Assembly: GCA_034620365.1 (NCBI GenBank)
Contig: JAQGEQ010000263.1
Location: 248,001-312,000 of the forward strand
Source: Pegea sp. RAD2-039
Lineage: Eukaryota > Chordata > Thaliacea > Salpida > Salpidae
Direction of reading: 5' to 3'
DNA: 64,000 nt
In this document: positions 23,500 through 36,900 of the stretch, piece after piece
How the letters are laid out: the number at the start of each line of letters is the position of its first letter
Position numbering within the stretch: the stretch's first letter is position 1
Notes under the pieces: model-generated
Told to the model about the DNA's origin: nothing
Database searches by the model: none
Seen by the model: the letters and a program-made list of their open reading frames with translations, nothing else
Position numbers and translations under genes: made by a program

Positions 23500-26400
23500 C
23501 AACTCATCAACTGAAGATCAGTATGACTTGGAGTATATGACATGAACTTAAACGATTGTAAGGAGAAAGGCTTTTTTCGTACACGCTTTTAAACAATAAA
23601 TTGTTTTTAAAATAAAACATCTGCGAATAAATTAGTCGATTTATAAATAATCTTATTCTTCGAAGATCTTTACATAACTTTTTTTGATTAATTTGCTGAT
23701 TTATGAGACGGAAAATTACTTCTTTATAGAGCCACAAGATTTCGAAATTAATTGTCGAAACCAAAATGAATTTTTGCAACAAAACCATTACGTTTACAAG
23801 TAAAAATGTCTTTTTGCCTTAAACCAAATTACGTCAGATTATCTTAACAATTCTTTTATTAATCTAAAAGAAAAGGGTTTCAAATCCAATATTGTCCTTA
23901 CTTCAAAACTGTCTACTTGTATTTAATCCAACGATATCGAGTCATTGTAATGTTATAGATTACTGTCATATTTTTATACAAAAGGGCCTGTCTTAGATAT
24001 AAAATTTAAGATTAAATATGAGCCACAGAGAAAGTTGCTTTTAAGAATTTATATTCTCTCTACCTTTTCTTTCAATGGTTTTAGAAAAACACTAAATTAT
24101 GTCAAAGCAGTGTACACCTGTTGACTAGAATTATAATTTCGATTAAACTGTAATGTTTTAAAAATATATATTTGGATATGATTCAAAAAAAAGCTTTCAT
24201 TTAAAACTAATTAAGTTGAATGTTAATACCAGATTTTATTATTAAAGTTGTTACTGAAACCTCATATTTGTATTTTCTTTCAAAGTTTGAAAAGTGCTTG
24301 AATACAACTAAAAGAAATGACTTTAAGCAAATAATCAATATCATACTAAGAGAAAGACTACTGACACTTTCATGAATAAAGTTGCTCAATTATTTATAAT
24401 CACTAAAGCCAACAAAGCACAACATAAGGTTCATATTTTTGTATATTTTAAATAAATTTGGTGTTTGTTTTTTTTACTTTCATCCACTTATAATTCTAGA
24501 AATTGTAAAAAAAACTTATCCAGTTTTGTGCTAAGAAAGTTAATTTTGAAGAAGAGGATTACTTGCTGTAAAAAAAGCCAATGAAAAATCTGTTTTAATA
24601 AAGTTAACTGAAACGTCTTGAAAGAATTTGAGAGAATTTATAACTTCAGCTAAGATCAAAGCGATAAGCAACAGTTTAAGTGAGACCTTGATCTTTATTG
24701 TGAACTTATAATCAAATTTGTTACAACGCCTTTGTGAGTAAGCAGTGGCATAGTTTCTTTAAGAATACTGTCGACGTTTGCTTTATTAAAATCATCTATT
24801 TCATTTTGCAGTTAAAAAATCAAGAAAATTATTTAAAAATTTAGTTTATTCTTCTAAGATATGTTTACTTAAATCATCATTAAGCTATTTTGTTATTTAC
24901 TTAGATCAGATAGTTAAGTAAAAAATTATTAAACTATTTCTAGCAAAGTCTTTTTAGGCTTATTTTTCCATTTATAAAGAATAAATGTCAAAATATGATT
25001 AAGAATATTATTTTCTAGGATTAAAGAGTTTTTAATTCTCAAACTATTTCTTTTTTCATTTAAAATCTTTTTGAAAGTTTGTTACGTAACTTTTATGAGC
25101 TATATAAATATGCTTATATGAAAATCAAATTGTCGTAAAACAAATATATTAAAAGGTCAAATAAAAAACGTTTTAAATGATTAACATTAAACAAGTTTTT
25201 CAGATAGCAAATAACTGAACAAAGTTATTAAAACAATTTTCAAATCATTCATTAAATAAACTCTAACTGTATATACAATCAACACCAAGGCAAACATACG
25301 TTTTATTTCTAATAAATTGGTAAAATAGGTCGTAGACAAAGAAAGCTAAAGTCTATTTTAACTTTAAAATATCTTTTTTTGAAATACGAGTCTAAAAGTT
25401 ACTTAAACATAGTTTAAAATTAACAAAGTATATTTAAGGTTTGTTAAACCTTCATAATTCTTAAGTAAATGTCCTAAAGTTTTTACAGTACTGTAAGTTT
25501 TTTTGTGAGTATTTATTAGCTAAACAAAATCAATTTTTTTTACAAAGATATGGACAAGAAACCAAAGAAAAATACCGAAACGGTGCCTTATTTTGTAGAG
25601 TGAAGCAAAAAACCAAATAACTAATGTTTAAAATATCTTATGCTTTCCCAAAATGTAACAAAAGACCTATATATGCCAACTGCTTTCTATGCTTTGTTGG
25701 AATAGTATCTACGACAAATACAGTTTTGGCAATACAATATTTACCAAACAAGGCAAACGTAGCATATTTTCTAAACGTGCAAATTGTACGTTTTTCTAAT
25801 ACACTTTGCTTTTAAAAATCCTATTTAAAAATGGGTGCCAATTATAGAAAAAAAATTTTGAACTTACTATAGACTTAACTTGTATTCAGTTGCTAAAAAT
25901 GTTTAAAAAACTATTTAAAGTTTGAAATAGAAATCAATTTTCGCAGATTTAACATAAAAAGTAAAATGATTAGAAGTTTTTTTTCTATTATTTGATTAAA
26001 TAAAATTACATGTTTCCGAATTTAGTTTTAAATTAGACTAAAATGAAGTACATTAAAACTTTGTGGCTACATTATGTTTGAAATCTGAACCTCAAAGTTG
26101 GCATATGACCTTATAAAAAGCCAGTTGATATCTCACAGATATGAGCTAACAACCTGCCAACTAAATTGACTTGTCATTATTAATTAGATACAAAAGTTTC
26201 TTCACCAGACGCAGCATTAAAGATTTTTATGTCTAGATTCTTATATTTTCTTAAGATACCATCATAACAGCATGAAAAATTCTTTTAGTATAAGGTACAA
26301 GTTTTTTAAAGATTATGTCTCAAGCTACTTTAGCTGCTGCTAATAATAAACTTGGAAATGTCAGCTTCTGGATTGCATTGAAGTTGGAATCACTTCTACT

Positions 26401-29400
26401 TTTAAAAGCTTTTTGTTGCTACTTATTGTCAGTTATTACATATGAGAGAAGCTTTTCGATTCCTATACTCTAATCGGTGATTACATTATAATATTTTTAG
26501 AGAAATAATTTTCATTCTTTCTAATTTCAAATAACATATGTTCGATCATATGTAAATGTTAATTTTATTTAGGATTTTTTGTGTTTAATTTGTATCAGCA
26601 AAATGTTGAATTTTAAAAATTTGCGTTTAAAAACTGGACAATTAGACCCGTAAATGGATTCAGAACATTTGAAAAATCTTGTATGATAATATGACATGAC
26701 ACAGATTAAAATATAAATCATCCTAATCATTATTATAAACCAATCAACTTTATTTAATTATGACTTCATCACTTAATAATGTATTGAAATTAGTGACAAA
26801 TTTGAAATGGAGTAATGATAATTACATAAACATCTTTTTTTAATCTTGAATGTCTTGCTGATATTTGAATCGAAGTCTTTTGATTGGTTCATTAATGATC
26901 ACAAATGTATTTTCAGCTTTAAATGTAACTAATGAATTGGAAACAATGTTCTAATTGCTTTTAGAAAGTATTTTGACATTTTTTTATACAAATATTTATG
27001 AAACAAATAATGCTTTAAAACCTCATATAAAACTAATTTTCATTTTTAAATCATATATAAAAATCAATTAGAGATTCTTTAATACTTTAATTACATTTAA
27101 ATATTTGTTGTTTAGACATATACGCAATAGTTTTGACAATTTCACAAACAACTACATCCTTATGTTGTTATTTTCCACTTCTTAAAGATTTATTATAATC
27201 CAACTAAAATCAGTCATTTAAAGTTACCAAGGAAATTCGAAAGTTTTATAAAAATAAAAACAACTGATACATTTATGGTCTTAAACTCAGATTTCTAACA
27301 AAGACTTTCTTGTTAACTCATTTAACCACAGGTAATATAAAGCCAACTATAAAATTATTATAGAAGTTTACCACAATTTATAACTACCTATAACATAATA
27401 TGTTAAAAGGTAAGTGGTATTGGTCGTTATAAAATTTCATGCATAATAAAAGATTAGAGATATATTATGCTCATTTGTAAACCATATACTGACAAAAAAT
27501 TAAATAAAAGCTTTCAATATAAAACTAAATAAGATCAGAATGTAAAAGTTTATAAAGTAGATAAATTGTGGTAATATAAATGGATTATTTTTTTCCTATT
27601 GATACCCAGTCTTATGCTTAAGAAGTGTTTTAATGACGTAGTCTTAATATTTGAATAATTTGTTAAAAAGATTTACATGTAATTTCAGTTCTGTCTGCTT
27701 TTTTGTTTGTTTGTTTTAATTGTTTTTAATTATATTTTATTGCTTACAAAATCACTTATTTAGGGAACACATCATTACAAAAGATGTAAACTTGAAAAGT
27801 GATTATGTATTTACAATAATACTTTACATAGTATGTATAAGAGACAAAAATTTCTTATTGCTTTATTAGTTTCATATACAGTTTTCAATTTACTTTATTA
27901 TGTAAAATATTTATTATTGTTTTTAGAATTACTTTTTGTATATAATGTCATTCGAATTGTCGCAAATTTGTTTGAAAAAGGAGTCATATGTAATCTTTAA
28001 TCAGATTTTATATGAAAATTACATAACAAAGTATGATCTAGAATGTTTTGTTAAAAAGTAGAAACTTGTATTTTGTTGCACGCCTATTTAATTTAATCAA
28101 ATGAGAAATTAATCGAAAGACAAAGACAATAAATGTAGTGATGATTAATTAAAAGAAAATAGATAGAATTTAACCGACCTTATCGTCATGCTTTTATATC
28201 AGGTTAAAAGCTAACATCTTTGTGTTTTGGAAGTCAAAATTTGAAATGATATTTTTAGCAATGTTTTCATACATATAAAATAGAAAACACAATAGAACAA
28301 ATTACTATTTACTGAAATAAAACTTTATTTTTATGTAATTAGCTAATTTATTAACTAAAAAAAGTTTGTTTCTTCAAACTAACTTAAAAACTTCAGTAAA
28401 ACACCAATTATATTTACATTAAGCTCATTATGAAATTAAAGCCAAAGTTTTATATCACCAAATGAAATTGTTTATATACTAAGGCAAAAAACCATACAAA
28501 ATTCAATTTGAAATGTTTAATTATTAAACAGGACTACACAAGAGCATATGCCAATATTTAAAAGCTCGATATTTAACTCTGTTACAATTGAAACTCATAT
28601 TCGAATTCAAACTAAAACATGACCCAGAAGAAAACATTTCCTGTGCCAAAACCAACGACTAAACCATGCTTAAATTTTTTTTCTATTTAGTTATCGCCGC
28701 TTCAACGAGCTTTAGTCAGCACACTATAATTATCTTACTTGTTAGTGACCCTTATAATCAACCTTTTAAAAGTGATTAGGTTTTGTTATTTGGAGTAACA
28801 ATCTCAACATTTTGTTCTTTCAAACCTTTCTAATTTTGAACTTAAAGTAGAACATTTTTTATTCACCCACATTAGTAACCATAACTACAGTTTGCTGTTA
28901 AAGTAATTGACTAAAACGTTGACTTTGATACTTGGTAAATTGTAATTTCATCAAATAAACAAAATATATACTCTGATATTTACTAAGTAAATTTGTAAAT
29001 GATTGTCATTACTAATATTAAATGAAATTGTTCTTTATGGTTTAAACAATTTATTTTACAATGAACTACATTTTTATTCTTGTAAACCACAAAATATAAT
29101 TTTATAAAAAACAGTAGTTGAAAAATAGTTTTGTCGAAAAAAGAATTTAACTTAAAATTTAAAATTAGGTAATTGAAACATTTTGTAATTATGAAAAGAG
29201 TTTATAGGATATATTTAAAAGTCTCAAAACTTTTTGTTTTGTTCTACAGTAAATGTTTTTTAGTTTATAAAAAAGGAATTTTGAAGTACAGAGAGACAAA
29301 TTTAGTTAGTAGCGCAGTGAGCAATCTCCAGAAAAACAGGAAAGATTATTTTCTGCAAATGAATGAAGATATAGAAAATATATAATAAGAAAAAAGTTTG

Positions 29401-29700
29401 AGCAATTTGCTGCAACAGGATTAGCAAACGTTAATCTTCTAATTTATCACATTTTCATAAGTCAATAATCTTCAAAACTTTTCTTGTTCAGTCTTATTAA
29501 CAGTCAGCTGTTTCATCTTAGTAAAATTTCATGTTATCCGATTATATCAAAGTTTACTTCGATTGTTTTGCAAAAACAACTTCCCTAATCCAAGTAATCC
29601 AGCTTTGATCCGAGAAACATCTTCTAAAGTGTTGTTTTAAGAGATATTTTTAATTAAAATCAATTCTATTTTTTTTATAATGGTAAGTATTTGAATTCTG
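23500..29700. other. AT-rich intergenic DNA
   Basis: No exon supported on either strand. Short open frames (for example 23507-23788, 25624-25815, 29173-29385) have the composition of the background and no splice-site or domain support. The missing 5' exons of the membrane-protein gene could lie here. Confidence 0.5.
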
Positions 29701-29727
29701 TTGACGTTTTGATATCATGGTTCTGTA

Positions 29728-29741
29728 GCGACATCTAGCGG
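29728..29741. promoter_or_regulatory. CTCF-like motif (left of peptide gene)
   Basis: GCGACATCTAGCGG. Its reverse complement CCGCTAGATGTCGC resembles the animal CTCF core (CCASYAGRKGGCRS) with two mismatches. It lies about 770 bases upstream of the TATA box of the peptide gene and is nearly identical to a site at 33959-33972. Insulator function is inferred. Confidence 0.35.
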
Positions 29742-29914
29742 GTAGTTTTTTTAAACACAAAACATTTTATAAAAATTTTGTATATGAAACACTTTATCAC
29801 AAAATTTCCACAAAGTTAGATTGGAAGTAAAATTTATACTAAGACAACAATTTTGTGATTTTGAATTTACTAACTTGCGCAATGTGGCAAATTTTTATCG
29901 AATTTTTTGTGTAT

Positions 29915-29965
29915 GATGTCAATAATAATAAATATAAATAAATATAAGATAAATATAGATTAAAA
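29915..29965. repeat. AATA/AAATAT low-complexity tract
   Basis: Imperfect repetition of AATAATAATAAATATAAATA followed by related units. Simple sequence only. Confidence 0.6.
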
Positions 29966-30500
29966 ATTTTTTCAATAAAATTTAAAGATATAAACATCAT
30001 CTATTACAAACAAAAATAACTTTTATTTACAAAAGCAGTTAGGGTTTAATGTATAATAAAAACATTAAACAATTACTTCTATTCTAGTTTAAACTATTTT
30101 GTATATCTGTACAATATTTTTTCATCTTTTAATTGAAAGTTCGCACGTCTTTGGTTAGACTTGCTAATACCAGGTGTTGAAATTTAAAAAATGCTCATAA
30201 ATATTTAGCCTCAATCAAGTCTGAAATTTGCTACAGGAGATATGAGACAAATATTTGTTAGAAAAGTTTCTAAATCTCTCACTACCATATTAATTATTTT
30301 TATGTTTCAAAATGTAACGCCCTTCTTTGGTTAGTTTTTAATTTGAAGTATAGGTTGTATATGTGATATATGAACAACGAGATTAAGGTTAGGCAGACAT
30401 TAAGTAAACGAGTTTTACAAAAAAAAAGGTTTTAAATAAAATCTTTCTCGTTTTGAGAGCGTAAGAAAAAGTTCTTTTTCTGGGGGTGGCGAATCTAGTC

Positions 30501-30535
30501 TATAAAAAGCCTTGCTCAACCGATTTTTTTAGTCT
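30501..30535 (+). promoter_or_regulatory. TATA-box core promoter of the peptide gene
   Basis: TATAAAAA at 30501-30508 in a locally GC-richer context is followed 30 bases later by an initiator-like TTAGTCT (A at 30531). This predicts transcription starting near 30531 and a 5' UTR of about 145 bases before the ATG at 30676. A clean TATA plus initiator at the right spacing fits a highly expressed or tightly regulated gene. Confidence 0.7.
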
Positions 30536-30675
30536 AAACTTGAATCTCAGAAGCCTATATTCGACGCGTATTAATAGCGAGACACTCTCTCAGCTTACAT
30601 TAACTAAGAACTATCCAGTCGGAAGCAAAGAAACTTATTTCCTTTAGAACAGATATTGAAGATATCAACTTAAAA

Positions 30676-31303
30676 ATGTCTTGCAACAAAATTACAGTTT
30701 TTATTGTAGCAGCTTCAGTTATTTTCATGATTTTGAGCAATCAAACCACTGAAGCTAGACCAACCTGGTGAGTTAGTTAAAGATTTTTAATAATTAGATG
30801 CAATAATTATGATAAATTAATTAACTTTTTTTTGGCTTTCTCATTCGCTTATCAACTCAATTCCTTTTTTAGGCAAAACATCACTTGTGTCGGAGTGGTT
30901 AAGAACTTGTGCAACTATTGGGGGAACTTTTGTCATGCTGATATCTTGTCAGGAAGAAGACGAAGATCTCTATCTTCTGCACCAGGTCGGTCGAGTCTCT
31001 TTTATCTCATTAATTTTTACTAGAAGTTTTTCTTCAAACGAATAATTTGACTAGCTCGGTTTTTCTCGTGTGTTTGACTCTGCAACTTTGCCTGGGGTCA
31101 ATGAGAAGCTTACTCAATTTTCGTTTTTAAATTTAGAAGTACTTTTGAAGTTACTTATTAATAATTTTCAAATATTTTATTTTAAAAATGTAATTTTTTT
31201 TCTAGAAACTGTTTCCCGAGCTTTGCCTCGAAGAAAACGATTTTATAGAGTTCGACTTCTCCCTCGTAACAGATGCCCTTTCTGCAAACAAGTTTGCTGG
31301 TGA
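30676..31303 (+). CDS. Secreted Cys-rich peptide precursor, 100 residues, no recognised family
   Basis: Three exons: 30676-30767, 30873-30985 and 31206-31303 (stop TGA at 31301-31303), phases 2 and 1, total 303 bases. Donors are GTGAGT and a weaker GTCGGT; both acceptors have strong pyrimidine tracts. Residues 1-27 are a signal peptide (hydrophobic core ITVFIVAASVIFMIL, cleavage likely after TEA). Residues 28-58 form a segment with Cys36, Cys44 and Cys51 and an N-glycosylation sequon NIT at 33-35. It ends SG followed by RRRR (59-62), so trimming would expose a glycine for C-terminal amidation. Residues 63-76 are a cysteine-free linker. RRKR (77-80) precedes a 20-residue cationic C-terminal peptide holding Cys92, Cys95 and Cys99 and ending CW. 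Each processed segment has an odd cysteine number (3+3), which suggests an inter-chain disulfide as in insulin-type hormones, though the spacing is not insulin-like. A neurohormone or a cationic host-defence peptide are both possible. Confidence 0.8.
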
Positions 31304-32310
31304 CCACTTTTCCTTCTCTCGGACAACTTCTCGATCACAAGCATCGCCACTGCCCTCAATTTACCACAGAATCTCGCCTCCAACCACATATCAGATCGCC
31401 GCTGATATCAGAATTTGCTTCGATCAACACCCTTGTAATCTCAGTAAAAAGTCGACGCAATAACAATTATGCTTCAATGAAACCACCACCCACTACAGAC
31501 GAAAGCTGATAAAGCCGATAGAACTGGAAAGCGCTAGCTGTTTTCGATATATTGTTGCGAACCCGTTCTTTCTCGTCGGAGTAAGGCGTAAGCACTACAA
31601 TCTACCAGAGAATTGCTTGGCTGCTTTTCAAAACTCCACTGACAGCGTTGGCTCGCGTAAGAGTTAACAAACCATGAAAGCTTAAGAAGCCGCTCTTGTG
31701 TCCAATATTCCTACTGATATGTTCCCGAATTTACGATAATAATCCTTAAATAGTTTCACACATTTCAATTGTAAGTGACAAGTTTTTATTTTGCAAAAAT
31801 ATAGGCGTAGCCCCTCTGAAATTTGTTGGTTGTGGGTGAAACATTTACTTCTGATTTCTAACAAATATTAATCCTGAAGTAAGCCATTTAATCTCTAGTT
31901 ATTCATGGTTATGATAAGATCTTTGGGAGTGAATCTTTCTTCTGCAGTAAAATCTAAATTAAAATCTCTTATTTTTGATGTTTTTATAAAATAGCATCGT
32001 TCTGTAGTTGATTTATTTACAGTTGTTGTTGTTTCATTAATGTTCGCATCAATTTGTTTCTCGTCATTTCTATGTTTTCCTTTTTCTTCCCCTTTTTGTA
32101 TGAGACGATGCTTCTGAAATTATTATTTATGACACGAATGTTTTTATTTCTATTTACTTTTTCTCTATGTCGTTTTCTTCGTCACACATCAGTAAGCTGA
32201 CGACGTTTTTATAAAACTGCACATTTTTACAAATACACAGGAGCAGATTTTGTAAAACAATTTCCATTATTTACTCAAAAACAGTGAAGAAAAATTATTA
32301 ATAATAAAAG
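31304..32310 (+). other. Probable 3' UTR of the peptide gene
   Basis: Composition stays much more balanced than intergenic DNA for about 1 kb after the stop codon, then falls back. The first clear AATAAA after this balanced stretch is at 32303-32308. The open frame at 31273-31509 overlaps the stop and has no coding support. The 3' end is inferred. Confidence 0.5.
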
Positions 32311-32415
32311 AGTTTAAGACAAGCTTCTGACATCTACAGAGCAGCTCGTGGTAGCTACTTGAGTATCAAGTGGCGCCAATTCATCTGATGTATAAGCACG
32401 ATCCTAATTCCAGTA

Positions 32416-32443
32416 ATTCACGTTAGCAAAATTCACGTTAGCA
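32416..32443. repeat. Short tandem repeat ATTCACGTTAGCA x2
   Basis: ATTCACGTTAGCA occurs twice, 15 bases apart start to start (32416 and 32431), separated by two bases. It lies in a GC-richer patch (about 32330-32620) just past the inferred 3' end of the peptide gene. No function assigned. Confidence 0.7.
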
Positions 32444-33958
32444 GGTCTAAGAAACCAATGAAGGTTTAGCTTTTGTTTGTATGCAGTGTGTCTGACTTTT
32501 CAGTATCCCTCAAAAGGTGATTAAGAGGAAACAAAAGCTTCCTGCGCTTAGATCTCTTTATGTGGTAGCTGAAGTCAGGTTAGAACAATCACTTGCATAA
32601 GATGTATGTGAGTAGTCATCACGGTTATTAGCATGCTTACAAGTTTTCTGGAAATTCTTTAACATCTTAGAAAATCTGTAAAATTTAAACACAAAAAATT
32701 TGTTATCCTAAAAATCTATTCATCATAAGATTTATATTGATAAATATAAAATATTTAAAAGAAGAAAAATATATAAATTTTCAATAACTAAATTAATTAT
32801 TTTATCAGATTACCAGCTTTATCAATTCAACTATCTATATTAATCATTCAAATAAGAAAATTGATAAGAGAAATGATTTTTAAATTAATATTTGATATAT
32901 TAGTAAAAGCGTAAAATTCTTTTTCTATGAAAGAGTAGAGATTCACAGAAACCCAACAATAACTGCAAGATTCGGTATACTTATATGAAAATGAAATATT
33001 TTCTTCAATTTAATAAAATTATCATAAGTATAGCAGCGGTAACCAAAGAAAATTAGAATATTAGTCGATACTTAGTGAGCTCTATTCAAAGTTTGCTACT
33101 AAGTAACTACTGAAGTTTTCATATAAATAATAAATATTAAATGTTTTAGATGAGAAAATGGAAATATTTGGAGAATACTTTTAAGAAACTTGCTTCTGAT
33201 CTTAAAGAGTCATTTATTTGTTATTATCAAACTTTTTAAATACATTGTTGTTAATCAAATGTTCATAATTTTCGTTCAATAGTATCTATAGGAGGTTTAT
33301 TTGCTCTTATTATAAATAGAACAGCTTATTTTCTGTTTCTAAACTTAAGATGTTAATATAGAAATCTGTTTGATATAACAGAACTAAATATTTGTATTTT
33401 TATAACTTTTACTACAACTTGAAATAGAACAAACTGTTATCATACGATTTGTTATTTTCAGCAAATGTGTACTTAAGTATAAATAAAAAAGCCACATAAT
33501 AAACATATATTTTGTTTAAACAATATAACGTTTTCTTTTTTATTAATGTTTGCTTAATACAAGCAATAGAACTTTTTTTTATCTATTACTTGACCCAGGC
33601 ATACTCAATAAACATATTTGTTCAAATAATAGAGTTTAAAATGAAAGTTCAGAGGTTAAAATATAAAATAATTAAATGAAAAATGAAATTGATAACTGTC
33701 ATGATAAAACTTAACATCTTAATAATTAATGTTGAAATATTAACTCTAAATGGTTAGTTTACATTCAACTTATCAAGATCTATTTAAATTCATCAATTTA
33801 TTTTTATTTGAATGTTATCTTTTTTAAAACATTACATCATATCAATGGAATTTTTAGGTTGATAAGAGTCTTATTTTCACTTATCTTTTATGAAACTATT
33901 AATCAGCTTTAAATTATTTACCAAAAAATATTAATAAAATTTTCTCTTCAAGACTAAA

Positions 33959-33972
33959 GCGACATCTAGTGG
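33959..33972. promoter_or_regulatory. CTCF-like motif (right of peptide gene)
   Basis: GCGACATCTAGTGG. Reverse complement CCACTAGATGTCGC matches the CTCF core CCASYAGRKGGCRS with one mismatch. It differs by one base from the site at 29728-29741 and has the same orientation, so the pair brackets the peptide gene. Confidence 0.4.
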
Positions 33973-36900
33973 TAAATATTATAAAAGATTCAGATTACAT
34001 CATCAAGAAAGAGAACAGGAAAGGATAAACTTACAACAAAGCACAAGAACTTACTTATCTTGTGAGATAATTTTATTATCGGATAGCCAAACAACTATCT
34101 AAGACTCACTTTGACAAAATACTACAAAACGATTCGCTGGTTTTGAAATGGGTCATACCAAATCAAATGGTTTACCAAAATAAACCATAAAAAGATTAGT
34201 GGTTAATTTTTTTTATTATTTTGACGGTTTTTAAGTCTTATATCTATCTCTTAACAAAGATTTCTTTGTCGATTTGTTATTCTTACAGTGTCTAAAAATC
34301 AATTAATCTAGTTAAGAATTAGAATTCTGTTCTAATATTTTCTCATCTAAACAATATAAATTCAATTATATTTTATTTCTTTATATATTCATTTTGAATA
34401 AATAATTACTTTCCGAATCAAATGATAAATTGTGGTCCTCAAATACAAGCATACTTTTTAATTCATTGATACCATGTATCTAACATTGTGTTAAAATCTT
34501 GGTGTATTTTTGAAAAGTCACGAAGTCTATTTTTTTAGGTGAAACTGGTGGTAAGTTCGCTGTTAATAAGATCAGGATTGAGTAACTATAATTGAAGTTT
34601 ATGTATCAGTTTTCAAAATGAATTTGTAACTGTTACTTTAAATCCAAATTTTCTGTATTCTATTTACTTATTGAATAAACTTTACTTTAGAAACAAAAAG
34701 TTGCTAACTGTTATTAATTCAAACATTAAAATACATCGTACCTTATTTCAAACAAGTACTACACTTGTATGTTACCCATAAACTATAAATTTCTCCTTTT
34801 AAATCTTGAAAAACATTTGTACAAGATTGATTTTCATTTTACTCAATTTATAAATACATTAAATATAATTTTTCCACCGATATTAGGTTGCTATCAAAAC
34901 AAAGTTGATTTAGTTGCTTAACTGTCAATTTACAAAACCTAAGTTCAGCTGAATAGTTTATTCTAAGTTGATCTTAAGAAACATAATATGTTCTTACTTA
35001 AGTTTCTTTCACTCTAAAATTGATCTTATATGGAGATTGCTACCAGAATAGAAGTTTCCTTTGGAAATGTATTAGAGATATATCTAAGTTAAAGAAATTG
35101 AAAGCTTTAATATTATGAATAAAATTAAATTGTTTAGAACGGTTCATTATTGTTAAAATATAACTACTAAATATTGCATAAAAGTTGATAACGTTTTGGT
35201 AGCTTTTAGAAGGAAATATAATAAAAACAATATAGTTGAAACATAAACATAATCTCCGCTTAAAATAGCTTATAATAGGATGTTTAATAGATATAAATAA
35301 GATTATCATTTATTTATAGTTATTAAGTTGTATGTTTAGGACTGTATCATAATATATTCTTTTATCATGAACGTACTTTTTATTTTTAAAGTTTTTTATA
35401 GTAAATATTATTACTTTTTTAAATAATATCTTATAAACATGTTTAAGTTATTATGTGTATAATTTATAGAGCATTAAACAGCTATTATAAAAATGTGATC
35501 TTAACTATAGTTTGTGTATTTAATTTATAAACTTTTTCCTTGTAATGTTTATAATTATTTAATTCTTTCTTATAATGATTTTGTATCTTCATCCGGTGAC
35601 TAGAAAAAAATTAATAAAGGATTATACGCAGATCCGATATAAAAAAAGTTTTGAAATTATTTATATGTTTCTGAAAAAAATTGATTACTAAAAATTTCAT
35701 CAAAACAACAGTTACCTTGAGCCCGAATGAAAATTACTGTAACAGCTTATACAAAGATTTCATAAAATATAATTTCTGAGAATAGTTGAACAGATAAATC
35801 CTTACTTCATTTCTTATAAGATTTACTCCTCCTCTCAGAGTTTATCAGTTTTAATAATTATTTAAAAATCAGCCAACATTGAATCCTTTAAAACTCTATT
35901 TTTTGAATTATAAGATGCTAAAGGTAAAAGCATTTTTTAGACTATAATAGGCTTAAGTCTATTACAGTGATGTAATGTATTTCAGTATAAATCTAATCAC
36001 ATTTCAGTTGATTAACCGCATTTGTTAGACATATATTGCTGCAATCTGTTCGAATTTTTAAACGATTTGCGGAGTATCTTATAAAGGATAAAAAATTATC
36101 TTTATACTTGTTTTCAAACCAAAAATATTCAAGTAATTTTTGACCTTTAATAATATTAACAAACACCTTGGTTAAAAGTGAACATAAAACTGAATTTTAT
36201 TTTTCAAAAAATGAACATGTTACAAGGTTGGAACTGGCTTGAGACTTTAACAGAAATCTCTTAAAGTTAAAGATTGAAGAATTTGGTTATCTACGAAGCT
36301 AACTTGAAAGATAAACATCGAATTGGCTGAGGAGTAATTTTAGCTAATCGAGAAAATTAGTGATTTATCTTCATGCAAAATAGAAAAATCTACTTAATTG
36401 CTGTATATGAAATTGATTTAATTTTGTTTATACTTGTTCAACTTTGATTAAGTAGAATTTTATAAAATATTTACTCAAATTAGTCATCTAAAACTTGTTT
36501 ATTGACTTCACAATGGTAAAGAAATTAGTGAGATTTAATTAGTAGTAAAAAAAACATTTTAATAGATAAATCTAAGATTTTAAATCTGATAAAAATTTAT
36601 AGAGAAGTTATTCATGAAAAATCTTAAATATAAGAACCCAAGTAATAATCTTTACTTCAATTCAAAACAAAATATGTTGAAACAGTTAAAAAATATTATT
36701 GTTTTTTCAATTACAGAGAAATCTCTTTCACTATTCAGTTGGTAAAAGATATCTGTAAGAGTTAATGAAACTGTATGCACAAAAGAATATCTATTTCCAA
36801 TGATAAGCTTTTAATCAATTCTGAGTAAATCAAGGTTTTCAGATAAGAATAATTAAGAAAAAAGTATAAAATATCAAATGATATAATCAAAAAAAAATAA

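Noticed and set aside
23507-23788. 93-codon minus-strand frame as the missing first exon or signal peptide of the membrane-protein gene
   Set aside because: A GTAATT donor in a fitting phase exists after LWLYKE, but the N-terminus is not a convincing signal peptide and the composition is non-coding.
30832-31303. Unspliced open frames 30832-31023 and 31070-31303 as separate genes
   Set aside because: They are exons 2 and 3 of the peptide gene extended into introns; the spliced model gives a signal peptide and consistent phases.
31273-31509. 78-codon plus-strand frame after the peptide gene
   Set aside because: It overlaps the peptide stop codon and lies in what looks like 3' UTR. No domain.
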